From the IMG/VR virus record IMGVR_UViG_3300050821_001155, positions 1 to 37,277 of that record: a DNA stretch of 37,277 nucleotides. The stretch is one strand, 5' to 3'. The stretch comes from a virus. Made by a program: the position numbers and the translations under genes. The notes beneath the pieces are model-generated. The model made no database searches and was not told where the DNA came from. It saw only the letters and a program-made list of their open reading frames with translations. Shown here one piece after another: positions 28,804 to 36,627 of the stretch (positions within the stretch are counted from its first letter, which is position 1; every line of letters begins with the position of its first letter).

Positions 28804-29523
28804 CTACACCGTAAGCAAGCGACCTTCGACCGGGCAAAACGCCGGGTGTACGATCTTATTCTCATTGACCAGTTCGGTCACTCGCATATCTGTATCAAAT
28901 CCTTTCGTGCGCGTCGCATCTGGATAGCGCCAGTTCGCTAGCTTCAAGGCAGGATACGGAGCGGCTGTTAAATACTGAATGATAGTCGGCAACGGTCGCG
29001 CCCGCTGCGTCATATCGTGTACCATTGCCGCTTGTAAGGCTAGGACTTCGCGATATGTCGCCACATCGCCGCGATCCGCCAAAATTTCAATTGTCGGTGT
29101 AAACCCACTCAGCATCCGTTGCAAATACGAATGGACATCATCTCGACTAGTGAACGTAGTGTTCGCTGTTATCTGTACCAGCGCTGATAACAAATAAATT
29201 ATACACGCATCGTTACAGGCTTGTCCTGGTAAGGTAACGATGGTTTGCTTATATGTATCATTCAATACCCGATACATATTATCAAACGTAGCTCCCGCCG
29301 CTATCGCGGTGGCTACAATATCGAGGAGCGCATCGCCAATGAGAAGCCCGTTGTTGAGCGCATCGCCCCGCAAAAGCGATTCAGCATTAGTGTAAACGTC
29401 GTTTGATTTCCGGCGCACGTCCGATAACGCTCGTCCAGTCTGCGCTCCGGGTACAGTCGTGATAATCGCCAGCGCAAAAAACTGAACGACCGCCAGCGCC
29501 TCTTTCATCTCGCTCGCGGTCAT
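28804..29523 (-). CDS. DNA circulation protein, C-terminal part (split gpN)
   Basis: A 239-residue protein whose C-terminal end (TQRARPLPTIIQYLTAAPYP, ALKLANWRYPDATRTKGFD, NKIVHPAFCPVEGRLLTV) matches the end of Mu gpN-like proteins, with the 'RARPLP' and 'RHPgFvP' marks. Its helical N-terminus (ALAVVQFFALAIITTVPGAQ) fits the middle of the same family. In Mu this is one protein; here the N-terminal domain is encoded by the gene before it and the ATG overlaps that stop (ATGA), so the two halves are made in equal amounts and probably associate. Confidence 0.78.
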   Translation of the reverse strand: MTASEMKEALAVVQFFALAIITTVPGAQTGRALSDVRRKSNDVYTNAESLLRGDALNNGLLIGDALLDIVATAIAAGATFDNMYRVLNDTYKQTIVTLPGQACNDACIIYLLSALVQITANTTFTSRDDVHSYLQRMLSGFTPTIEILADRGDVATYREVLALQAAMVHDMTQRARPLPTIIQYLTAAPYPALKLANWRYPDATRTKGFDTDMRVTELVNENKIVHPAFCPVEGRLLTV

Positions 29524-30032
29524 TGGTTGAATGCCTGTACTTGTGAGTTCAAGTTCGCAGCTGCTAGAGAGGAAGCGCTGCCAGCAGATTGCGTAGCGGC
29601 GGAAGCAGTCGATTGCGACGGAGAGGAGCCACCATCGGAACCAGCCTCCACAAACATCATTTCAAACGTACAATAGCCTCCTCGTTCTCGCGTCTCTGTC
29701 ACGGTGTAGTTGGTACAGATAACTTGCATCGGCTTTAACAGCGGATGAATTAACTGACCGGGACCTTCCTGCTCCAAAGCGTCAGTCAGCGCATCGCGCG
29801 GTCCAATATAGTTTGGACCAATCAGGTAGCCGGTGACCGGGTGCTGAACCGCGCGCCTCCCCAGGTCTTCCGCGTAAGGCGTATCACGATGAGGATACTG
29901 GTGGAGCGCCACGCGCCTACCAGAATTGCGGCCATCGCTCTCAGCGTAAAAGATCGCGCCTCGAAACGAGGCTTGCTGATACTTATCACGCCATGGATTA
30001 GATGGCATACCATATTGTGTGCGACCAGGCAT
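29520..30032 (-). CDS. DNA circulation protein, N-terminal domain (split gpN)
   Basis: A 170-residue protein. WRDKYQQASFRGAIFYAESD, GRRVALHQYPHRDTPYAEDL and IGPNYIGPRDALTDALEQEG, then PGQLIHPLLKPMQVICTNYT, are the DNA_circ_N domain of Mu gpN. It ends in a low-complexity Ser/Ala tail (SPSQSTASAATQSAGSASSL), which may be a tether. It is followed at once by the gene for the remaining half (ATGA). In contractile-tail phages gpN is a baseplate/tail-end protein, despite its name. Confidence 0.85.
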   Translation of the reverse strand: MPGRTQYGMPSNPWRDKYQQASFRGAIFYAESDGRNSGRRVALHQYPHRDTPYAEDLGRRAVQHPVTGYLIGPNYIGPRDALTDALEQEGPGQLIHPLLKPMQVICTNYTVTETRERGGYCTFEMMFVEAGSDGGSSPSQSTASAATQSAGSASSLAAANLNSQVQAFNQ

Positions 30033-32023
30033 TAGTTATCAAACCCATCATTGAAAGCAGTCTTCTCCATTTGGAACGCGCGTCGTCGCCTCACTTCGCT
30101 TTGTTTGAACAATCCGTGGAAACCAACAGCGGTCTTCGTTCCGGGAGGCGCGGCAATATCCACCTTCAGTGTGGCCGCGCCTTCGACCTTCTGATTGCTG
30201 AGTGCCTCAGTAAGCTGATCGGCGCTAGGCATCAATTGCGGCTGCTGGACCAAAACATTCCTGAGTGTATCATCATCTTGTTTCTGATTATTTATAGCAG
30301 CATCAATCATCCGCATCGTCTCATCAGCCGGAGGTTTGATATTGCTTAATTGTTCTACTGTACCTTGCTGTAACCTCCTCGCCGCTTCGCCTGTCTTAGT
30401 ATCTTGTTCCAATCCTGGCTTGCTATATGATTCCGCCGCATCCTTCAAACTACCAAATGGATCGCCTACTTCATCGCCCGGCTGTACCACTCTATCAGCC
30501 GCGGCCTTTATATCTTCATTTGATCGCTTCACATCGGCTGTAGGGTCTTTGAAACCTAAGTCTTTGCGCCCTTCTGCGCTCAATACATTACGCGAGAACC
30601 ATTCACCCAAACCTTCGATGATACCTTGCTTGGCGCCATCCTTAACGTCATCGCCCGTAGCGGGAGGCTCCGTATATTCGACATTGCCTGACGCTGGATT
30701 AAATTTGAATGGATCAGCTGCCGGTGCCGGAGGGGTTGGCGGGATTATGATTGGTTGAGCCCCAGTCGGCACTCGCGTGATTGCTGGTGGCTCCTTTCCG
30801 GCCTCCGTCTCTCCATACGATGACCAAGCTTCCCTACCAAATGGATCAGCTGCTCCTCCAGCTTCATTCGTCGCTGGTCCTTGGAAAGCCTTTCCAATCC
30901 ACTTGTCAATCGGAACATCAATTTCATGAGTAGCAGTTCGCCGCTTAACCTGTCCTGTAGTCGCCAGATCAATCATTTCCTGACCAGCCCGGATCAGGGA
31001 TGGAATAGCTCCACCGGCAGCATTACGCTTCTTCTGCGCTTCGCGTTCCGCCACTGGATCAGATAGAGCCGGACCTAACTCTGGCGGAGGCTTCAGATTG
31101 CCTTCCTTGTCTACGGTCGTGTCCTCCTTCGGGAGCATCGCTGCTAACAATTTACCAACCGGAGAGTTAAGGAAGCGATCCGCAATCTCCGGCAACTTTT
31201 CAAAACCAGCAGTCATCCCCTTCATCATATCATTGATGCCTGGGATCAGCTTCTCCATAGCCGATGAATAAAATTTATCCCAACTAGTCCAGAAGTCCGC
31301 CATCGTCGCTTTCAGTCTCTCAGCCTGCGCAAACTTAGCGGCCGCATCCGGGTCGTCCGCCATAGCTCGCTTGCGGTCTTCCGCCTCTAACAGTTGAGGC
31401 ACCGGCGCACTTGTATGGAGCCAATCACGAGCAAATCTTGATGCCAGCGCCGGATTAACATTTTGTAGCTGTCGAAGTTTATCTAACAAAACACTAAGAT
31501 ACTTTTCAGCATCGCCTGCTTTAGAGGCGGAAAATGCTTTAGCAAATACATCACCCAGTCCGGCGTTCTCCCACTTCTCTCGCACCCCATCGACTTGCTG
31601 ACCAATCTCTAACATATCATCGGCAATACCCTTAAAGTTCTTGAGCCCACCTTCAACGCCCACAGATCGCAAGGCGCGATCCCAGTTGGTCGCTGAACTC
31701 GCGGACATGTTTAGAACCGCAGCTGTATCTTTCAAATCAGAAACCCCATTCGCATAATCTGATACAGCCTTGGTCAATCCGATTACTGAAGCAGCGGTGA
31801 GTCCTGAAGCTATCCCGAAGGACGCCAGCGCAGGCTGAGCAAACTCAGTGATTGATTCACCAAAACCCTTAACCGCTCCGCTCATCCCCTTAAAATGAGC
31901 GGTTGTTTTTTCCGGGTCAGCTTGCTTCTGAAAATCAGCAAACTGCCGTTGCATTTGCTTCAATGGCGCGCTGGTCTCATCGACCAGCCTAGCTACCATT
32001 CTTAATACTGCATCGTCAGGCAT
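30032..32023 (-). CDS. Tape measure protein
   Basis: A 663-residue, mostly helical protein, in the expected place after the chaperone gene. The N-terminus (LRMVARLVDETSAPLKQMQR) has the tape-measure opening found in Mu-like phages. A hydrophobic patch (PALASFGIASGLTAASVIGL) and coiled regions (VSDLKDTAAVLNMSASSATN) follow. The C-terminal third is disordered and charged (FKDPTADVKRSNEDIKAAAD). By the usual rule of about 0.15 nm per residue it would give a tail near 100 nm. The start overlaps the stop of the frameshift ORF (TAATG). Confidence 0.85.
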   Translation of the reverse strand: MPDDAVLRMVARLVDETSAPLKQMQRQFADFQKQADPEKTTAHFKGMSGAVKGFGESITEFAQPALASFGIASGLTAASVIGLTKAVSDYANGVSDLKDTAAVLNMSASSATNWDRALRSVGVEGGLKNFKGIADDMLEIGQQVDGVREKWENAGLGDVFAKAFSASKAGDAEKYLSVLLDKLRQLQNVNPALASRFARDWLHTSAPVPQLLEAEDRKRAMADDPDAAAKFAQAERLKATMADFWTSWDKFYSSAMEKLIPGINDMMKGMTAGFEKLPEIADRFLNSPVGKLLAAMLPKEDTTVDKEGNLKPPPELGPALSDPVAEREAQKKRNAAGGAIPSLIRAGQEMIDLATTGQVKRRTATHEIDVPIDKWIGKAFQGPATNEAGGAADPFGREAWSSYGETEAGKEPPAITRVPTGAQPIIIPPTPPAPAADPFKFNPASGNVEYTEPPATGDDVKDGAKQGIIEGLGEWFSRNVLSAEGRKDLGFKDPTADVKRSNEDIKAAADRVVQPGDEVGDPFGSLKDAAESYSKPGLEQDTKTGEAARRLQQGTVEQLSNIKPPADETMRMIDAAINNQKQDDDTLRNVLVQQPQLMPSADQLTEALSNQKVEGAATLKVDIAAPPGTKTAVGFHGLFKQSEVRRRRAFQMEKTAFNDGFDN

Positions 32024-32169
32024 TAGCTACGGTCCCGCGTTGCGGATATTTCTTCAATCAGGCGATTGGTATAAAAGACGTCACGATTCAATTCGCTGAG
32101 CGGCTTCCTAAGAAATACATCTGGCGCAACTGCGTAATACTTTGCCAATTTGTAACAATTCAAAATCAT
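32023..32169 (-). CDS. Tail assembly chaperone, frameshift extension ORF
   Basis: A short ORF in the -1 frame relative to the chaperone gene. Starting at its only ATG (32169) it would encode 48 residues (MILNCYKLAKYYAVAPDVFL, then RKPLSELNRDVFYTNRLIEE). This is the helical second part of tail assembly chaperones (Mu gp42, P2 E' type). The frame is open from the slippery site at 32190, so it is probably read mainly as the end of a fused product of about 192 residues. ATG overlaps the upstream stop (ATGA), so free initiation is also possible. Confidence 0.75.
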   Translation of the reverse strand: MILNCYKLAKYYAVAPDVFLRKPLSELNRDVFYTNRLIEEISATRDRS

Positions 32170-32600
32170 AGTTTCCCCAAGTCGGGAAGAAAAAAAATTT
32201 GAACTGCTAAGCTACATGTAGCCCAGTCGCGTGCGCGCATCTCCAAGATATTCTTTGGGCTTATGTTAGCGAGGCGCGCCATCATCAGCGTCATCTTCTT
32301 GGAATCAATGACCGGGAGCGGAGGCCATCCGCGACTAAAGTCATTACTAACAGGATTGCCTACAGCATCGATGTCCATCGCTGTAGGTTCCCGAAATACA
32401 AGAAAGGTCGTGGTAGGACTCATGTGTGTTTGAATTGGCCGTCCCAACTCCACCTTAACCTCGCTGGGCAGATCGTCACTGGGGCGTGGCTCCTCGGGAG
32501 GCGGTGGAGGAGGAGGAGACGCTGGCATGCTCGCGGCGCGCGGTGGCTCCGCCGTGCCTACTGGTCCGGTCGCACCGCGCGGTGTTACGTGTTCGTTCAT
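32166..32600 (-). CDS. Tail assembly chaperone (Mu gp41-like)
   Basis: A 144-residue protein. A Pro-rich N-terminus (ASMPASPPPPPPPEEPRPSD) is followed by the chaperone core: VKVELGRPIQTHMSPTTTFL, VFREPTAMDIDAVGNPVSND, then KKMTLMMARLANISPKNILE and DWATCSLAVQIFFLPDLGKL. The last 10 residues include the slippery run. Short and fused forms should both be made; they coat the tape measure during tail assembly and leave the particle. The position between tube and tape measure is as expected. Confidence 0.85.
   Translation of the reverse strand: MNEHVTPRGATGPVGTAEPPRAASMPASPPPPPPPEEPRPSDDLPSEVKVELGRPIQTHMSPTTTFLVFREPTAMDIDAVGNPVSNDFSRGWPPLPVIDSKKMTLMMARLANISPKNILEMRARDWATCSLAVQIFFLPDLGKL
32190..32197 (-). 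other. Programmed -1 frameshift site
   Basis: On the minus strand eight T in a row give the canonical heptamer T TTT TTT in the chaperone frame. A hairpin (TTCCC/GGGAA, loop GACTTG) starts just after. A -1 slip joins the frame to the ORF 32023-32169, with no stop between. This is the known way lambda, P2 and Mu-type phages make tail assembly chaperones. Confidence 0.8.
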
Positions 32601-32962
32601 GAAGTCATCTCGCTACAATTCATCCCTTCCCACCGGCAACGAGCGAAGCCTTCACGCGTGTTCATTTCTATTCGTCCCGCCTTCCACGCGTTGCGCAAGA
32701 CGTAGGAGTGCCCGTTGATCAGGTCCGCTTGGATGGTAGCGTCGGTGACCAACTCGACATCCTCCCAATTGATCGTCGGGTCTAAGCTGATGTCAGCTTC
32801 GATGTACGGGACAGTTGGTAATTCTTGATAACCATGCACCCTGTCTTGACCAGCAAGGCCGGTGCGCTCAACCCGACCAGGATTAATTGTTAGGTTGCCC
32901 CGCAGAGCAATCGGCGCTCCATTAGTGAACAGGAAAGCTGTACCAGCGATAGGTGTACCCAA
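32597..32962 (-). CDS. Tail tube protein, Mu gpM family
   Basis: A 121-residue protein. IAGTAFLFTNGAPIALRGNL, TINPGRVERTGLAGQDRVHG, YQELPTVPYIEADISLDPTI and NWEDVELVTDATIQADLING match the Mu gpM tail tube family, complete in length. Rings of this protein form the inner tube within the sheath. It overlaps the chaperone gene (ATGA) and follows the sheath gene. Confidence 0.9.
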   Translation of the reverse strand: MGTPIAGTAFLFTNGAPIALRGNLTINPGRVERTGLAGQDRVHGYQELPTVPYIEADISLDPTINWEDVELVTDATIQADLINGHSYVLRNAWKAGRIEMNTREGFARCRWEGMNCSEMTS

Positions 32963-32998
32963 GTGAACCTCCTACTGTTGAGCTGTGTTAGTGATCGA

Positions 32999-34534
32999 TC
33001 AGGCCGCAACGAGCGAGTCAATCGACCTATCATACTGCAACCTGAACTGACCCAAAACTGCAAACACGCGCAATTGGTTGATGATATCAGGAGGAAACAG
33101 AACATCAAGCCTGTTTGGATCTTGGACGTTCCGTTCCACAATCAAGTGCGCCTTAAACTGGCGCGCGTTCTCGACCAAGCCGAGATATTCCTCATACTCA
33201 TAGTATGCGATTATCTCAGCCTTGATGATCTTCGGTGATACAGCGGCCTGACCGGGTCCCAGTCGTGTATCATCATCGCAGAGTTTATGGCGTGGGAACT
33301 TAGAGGTGATATCCGCCTTCAGATCGCGGAACAATCGCGCCAAGGTCGCCAGAGTTGTTAGGACCTCATATGCATCGTCAGGCACGCCATACTCATTGAA
33401 CTGGTAGGTCGTGGATTCACGAAGGATGATCGGAACCATTTGCGATCCGATCTTTTGCCGCGCCATCCCCCACATGTTATTGTTCTCGGACATCGAGAAG
33501 CGAGTATGTAGAGGAGCGGGCCAAATTTTCTGAAGGCCCAAAGTCTGCAACGGTCGCGCCGGGTCAGCGTTGAACCCGCGTGCGCCCATCGAGCAATAGG
33601 CCGCGCACCATTCCCAGATTGGCGACGGTGAATCAACCTCAACCGCCATCACTGATAGAACCGGGAAGTTGTTGTCCTGTGCCCAGATGATATGATCAGC
33701 ATAGGTCCCGCGCCGCGCCAGGAAGCACATTCCATATTGCTCCCGGAGCCATGACCACCGGCCATCCTCGAAGCCATACTCATAGTTCCAATCGAGCATA
33801 GTGTTTGTATCGGTAAACGGCAGCGCGACATATTCAAAGTTCGCCTCGCCCAGATTGGCGATCGCAGTAGAGCAATCAGGCACGCCGCTCCCCATGCCAA
33901 GCTTGCCGCCCAGATTGGACGGAGTGTTAGGATTGGAGAATGTAAGCGTAACACCGGGCGGATAAACCTCACCACCGCGCGTCCCGAGATAGTTGGCGCG
34001 CAGATCAATATCATTGCCTGTAATGCCGGCCCACTTACAGGTCAACGTAATAACGCCGACAGCTGGAGTAGCGGTCACCGGGAGAGATGTCAGCGCATTG
34101 ATCGCCACTGATAGGTTAGCAGCGATAGCGGTTTCATCATCGTCCTGAAGAACTCGGATTTGAACCTTCTGTCCAGCGATATAGACAACGAGCGTTCCCG
34201 CGTCAGTCGCTGGAGTAGCTACTGTGATAGTTCCATGCGCCGCCGTTCCAGCTGACGGTTCGGCAATCGGCAATCCCCAGACCAGCGTAGAAAAATTATT
34301 GTCGAAGAAGCGATTGAACATTGACTCAAGCATCGACCCGGCGCCAAACGCGGCAGTGGCCTGCGCCTTCGATCCGATTGGAACAGGAACGTCCATCGGT
34401 GCCTGTCCGTCTAATGGGTGACCAACTATCAGTCCGGTCAATTGAGCGATACCGAGACCAGCCATGCTTGGATCAACTTGCAACCAAAACAGTGGCATGC
34501 GCCATGAAACGGGAATATCCATAGAGATTGGCAT
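32999..34534 (-). CDS. Contractile tail sheath, Mu gpL family
   Basis: A 511-residue protein. PISMDIPVSWRMPLFWLQVD, MAGLGIAQLTGLIVGHPLDG and AFGAGSMLESMFNRFFDNNF match Mu-type gpL sheath proteins. The middle is Ig-like (TITVATPATDAGTLVVYIAG). NFEYVALPFTDTNTMLDWNY is a typical core strand. The end (RFRDLKADITSKFPRHKLCD region and VFAVLGQFRLQYDRSID) follows the family. It proves a contractile tail. ATG follows AGGAG. Confidence 0.93.
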   Translation of the reverse strand: MPISMDIPVSWRMPLFWLQVDPSMAGLGIAQLTGLIVGHPLDGQAPMDVPVPIGSKAQATAAFGAGSMLESMFNRFFDNNFSTLVWGLPIAEPSAGTAAHGTITVATPATDAGTLVVYIAGQKVQIRVLQDDDETAIAANLSVAINALTSLPVTATPAVGVITLTCKWAGITGNDIDLRANYLGTRGGEVYPPGVTLTFSNPNTPSNLGGKLGMGSGVPDCSTAIANLGEANFEYVALPFTDTNTMLDWNYEYGFEDGRWSWLREQYGMCFLARRGTYADHIIWAQDNNFPVLSVMAVEVDSPSPIWEWCAAYCSMGARGFNADPARPLQTLGLQKIWPAPLHTRFSMSENNNMWGMARQKIGSQMVPIILRESTTYQFNEYGVPDDAYEVLTTLATLARLFRDLKADITSKFPRHKLCDDDTRLGPGQAAVSPKIIKAEIIAYYEYEEYLGLVENARQFKAHLIVERNVQDPNRLDVLFPPDIINQLRVFAVLGQFRLQYDRSIDSLVAA

Positions 34535-34578
34535 TTGATAGCTCCTGCTGTTAGGTTGCTAACATTCAACCTGCTGAT

Positions 34579-34881
34579 TTATTGCTTGGGTGGTTGGCTA
34601 GTCGTCGCCTGTGGCTGTTGACCCGGAGGCTTAGGCGCGGCTGGCTTAGGCGCGGCTTTGACGTCGCCTTCTACCACCTTCACATCGCCATCTCGAATAC
34701 GCGCGAAGGTGAAGCCATCCCTCGGCCAAGTGGCTGGCCCCTCGGGAGGGAAGCCGCCAGCTGTGGGATGCTTCAACCATTTGCGAAGCTTCTCAGCCGT
34801 CATGTGCGGCCGATCCTCCGACTTGAGCGGATGGTTGTCGTTGGGAACGACTTTGAGCATCGGTCGATGTTTGTTCGGCAT
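34579..34881 (-). CDS. DUF2635 protein (Mu gp38-like)
   Basis: A 100-residue protein. VPNDNHPLKSEDRPHMTAEK region, then PPEGPATWPRDGFTFARIRD, agrees with DUF2635, the small protein encoded just before the sheath in Mu-like phages. Its C-terminus is Pro/Ala/Gln-rich (APKPAAPKPPGQQPQATTSQ) and likely disordered. Function unknown; position and pattern agree. Confidence 0.72.
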   Translation of the reverse strand: MPNKHRPMLKVVPNDNHPLKSEDRPHMTAEKLRKWLKHPTAGGFPPEGPATWPRDGFTFARIRDGDVKVVEGDVKAAPKPAAPKPPGQQPQATTSQPPKQ

Positions 34882-34892
34882 GACGAACTCCT

Positions 34893-35270
34893 CTATGGGG
34901 AATGTGTGATAGCTGCGTATGAGATCGTGACTGTTTGATCAACGATCAGATCGACAAAGTCCAGAATGATATCAGCGTTGCTGAGCCCAACTGTCAATCC
35001 GCTGACGATGATATTCCCGCCGCCATCTCGAATACGCGCCTCAACCAATGTACCGGGAACTATCGCATGACCGGACTTTGGCATACCACTCATTGTAATC
35101 GTACCATTCGCTTCAGTGAATGACGGACTATCCAGAGTGATTGTTACCGCGACGGTCGCTACACCGGCATTTCCAATTTCCATAAACGCAGCTTCGATGT
35201 TGCCATCTATCGCGGCGATGATAGCTTGCATACGCGCAGACTTCAAAGAGTTAGCGTAGCTAGCCATCAC
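34893..35270 (-). CDS. Small head-tail region structural protein
   Basis: A 125-residue, strand-rich protein (VATVAVTITLDSPSFTEANG, TLVEARIRDGGGNIIVSGLT) with an N-terminal helix (SYANSLKSARMQAIIAAIDG). It lies between the tail terminator-like gene and DUF2635 and is joined to the former by an ATGA overlap. A virion component is likely. I do not recognise the family. Confidence 0.6.
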   Translation of the reverse strand: MMASYANSLKSARMQAIIAAIDGNIEAAFMEIGNAGVATVAVTITLDSPSFTEANGTITMSGMPKSGHAIVPGTLVEARIRDGGGNIIVSGLTVGLSNADIILDFVDLIVDQTVTISYAAITHSP

Positions 35271-35887
35271 ACTACATTCCCGGTCATGCTAACGCTATCC
35301 GGCGCTTCAACTACATTCATGTTACCAACTGCCCCACCAAACAGTTCCCATTGCCGATAGATTGTCGGCGGGAGCGGCTTGCCTTCGCCCGGAACTTGCG
35401 GCGCTGGCTTCGCGATGATGCCCAACGTCTTGAAGTAATCGTTGATGGTTGGCAAGAACATTATCTGATGCATGAGGAACGAGATTGATTGACGTAGCTC
35501 GCATACATTCGTTTCATGGATCGTTGAAAAACTCGGGTTCTGTCTGCGCATGTTCGAGAAGCCGCGCACCTGCTTTAAGAACTTTGGATCAGTCAGTAAT
35601 ACGTTCTCAACCATATCCATAGTCGCGTTCAACTCGATTAAATCTTCATCCTCCACGCTACCGGCAATCACAAGCGAAAAATAGAACGTCATTGTAGGTT
35701 CAAATTTTGGCGGACCTGCCGTCGGGTCTCCCCAATACGGCATATCGGTATCTGCCGTCATCATCATACGTGGTAGGTCTTCCGCATTGACAACATAGAG
35801 CGGAGTTTGCGCGAGCGTCTTAATAGTAGGGATTGCCTGGACACGCATCCACGCTTGATCAAACAATGCCTTACAGTCAATTGGCAT
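35267..35887 (-). CDS. Tail terminator-like protein
   Basis: A 206-residue protein (ALFDQAWMRVQAIPTIKTLA; MTFYFSLVIAGSVEDEDLIE; LNATMDMVENVLLTDPKFLK). Position between the connector and sheath genes, and the mixed alpha/beta look, suit a tail terminator/completion protein that joins head and tail. The length is within the range of such proteins. The family is not recognised with confidence. Confidence 0.58.
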   Translation of the reverse strand: MPIDCKALFDQAWMRVQAIPTIKTLAQTPLYVVNAEDLPRMMMTADTDMPYWGDPTAGPPKFEPTMTFYFSLVIAGSVEDEDLIELNATMDMVENVLLTDPKFLKQVRGFSNMRRQNPSFSTIHETNVCELRQSISFLMHQIMFLPTINDYFKTLGIIAKPAPQVPGEGKPLPPTIYRQWELFGGAVGNMNVVEAPDSVSMTGNVV

Positions 35888-35891
35888 TTGT

Positions 35892-36248
35892 TCATTCGAT
35901 CTTACGGATGTTCATTACGAGACCGCCTTGGCGATCTAGCGATGTATCTGAAACCCGATAGGTGCCGGCAGGGATTTGATCGTCACGCCAGTCCGCGACA
36001 TCGACATATATCTGATCGCCTTCCGCTGGCGGCACGACTACCTCCGCCAGTCGAATACCAAAGGTGGTTTCCTGATCCGAGAACACCGACCCATTATCAA
36101 GCATGAAGTTAGATGAGCGCGATGTTAGAACGGCGCGCACTTGATAGGGCGGCTCACCCGGTTGAGACACCGCAGGGATGATGGTGATTGGTCGCGCAAA
36201 TGCCACCATCCCTGCGCGGAGCGCCGTGTCACTAAAGTTAACAGCCAA
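35892..36248 (-). CDS. Head-tail joining protein (stopper-like)
   Basis: A 118-residue beta-rich protein: AVLTSRSSNFMLDNGSVFSD, QETTFGIRLAEVVVPPAEGD, QIYVDVADWRDDQIPAGTYR and VSDTSLDRQGGLVMNIRKI. The 'f.IR..e.p.P..GD.I' and 'G.Y.V.d...D.qG...l.lr' marks resemble the small head-completion/stopper proteins that attach the tail. It lies directly after the capsid and cement genes. Confidence 0.68.
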   Translation of the reverse strand: MAVNFSDTALRAGMVAFARPITIIPAVSQPGEPPYQVRAVLTSRSSNFMLDNGSVFSDQETTFGIRLAEVVVPPAEGDQIYVDVADWRDDQIPAGTYRVSDTSLDRQGGLVMNIRKIE

Positions 36249-36253
36249 GAGTG

Positions 36254-36580
36254 TTAGGCTGCGCTTGGGTTCAGTCGTACACGTCCGACTGACGACGGAT
36301 TGGCGGCTGGCTCCGAGGCGTATCCAATCAGCGTGCCGGCGCCAATGCTAGCTTGCTTCGACCCGACTACCCAATTGATAGGTACACCGACTGTCCAAGC
36401 TTCCGCCGAGACCTTCGGCAACTCGAATACGCCGGTCACCTTGACCGCAACCGGCTGACCAATCGCCGCAGTGAACGTAGCCACACCGACCAACTTGCCG
36501 ACAACTACCAGATCACCACTGGTAACTGCAGCGGGAGCCGCGACGGTGATAGTGGAACCGTCTTGAATATAGTTCTTCAT
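36254..36580 (-). CDS. Capsid cement protein, DUF2190 family
   Basis: A 108-residue protein. MKNYIQDGSTITVAAPAAVT, SGDLVVVGKLVGVATFTAAI, GQPVAVKVTGVFELPKVS and WTVGVPINWVVGS match DUF2190, the decoration/cement protein family. It would stabilise the capsid surface and stands next to the capsid gene as expected. Confidence 0.88.
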   Translation of the reverse strand: MKNYIQDGSTITVAAPAAVTSGDLVVVGKLVGVATFTAAIGQPVAVKVTGVFELPKVSAEAWTVGVPINWVVGSKQASIGAGTLIGYASEPAANPSSVGRVRLNPSAA

Positions 36581-36627
36581 AGCTGCTCGATCCTTCTATC
36601 TGAGCGGTTGAGACTTCTCCTATCAGG

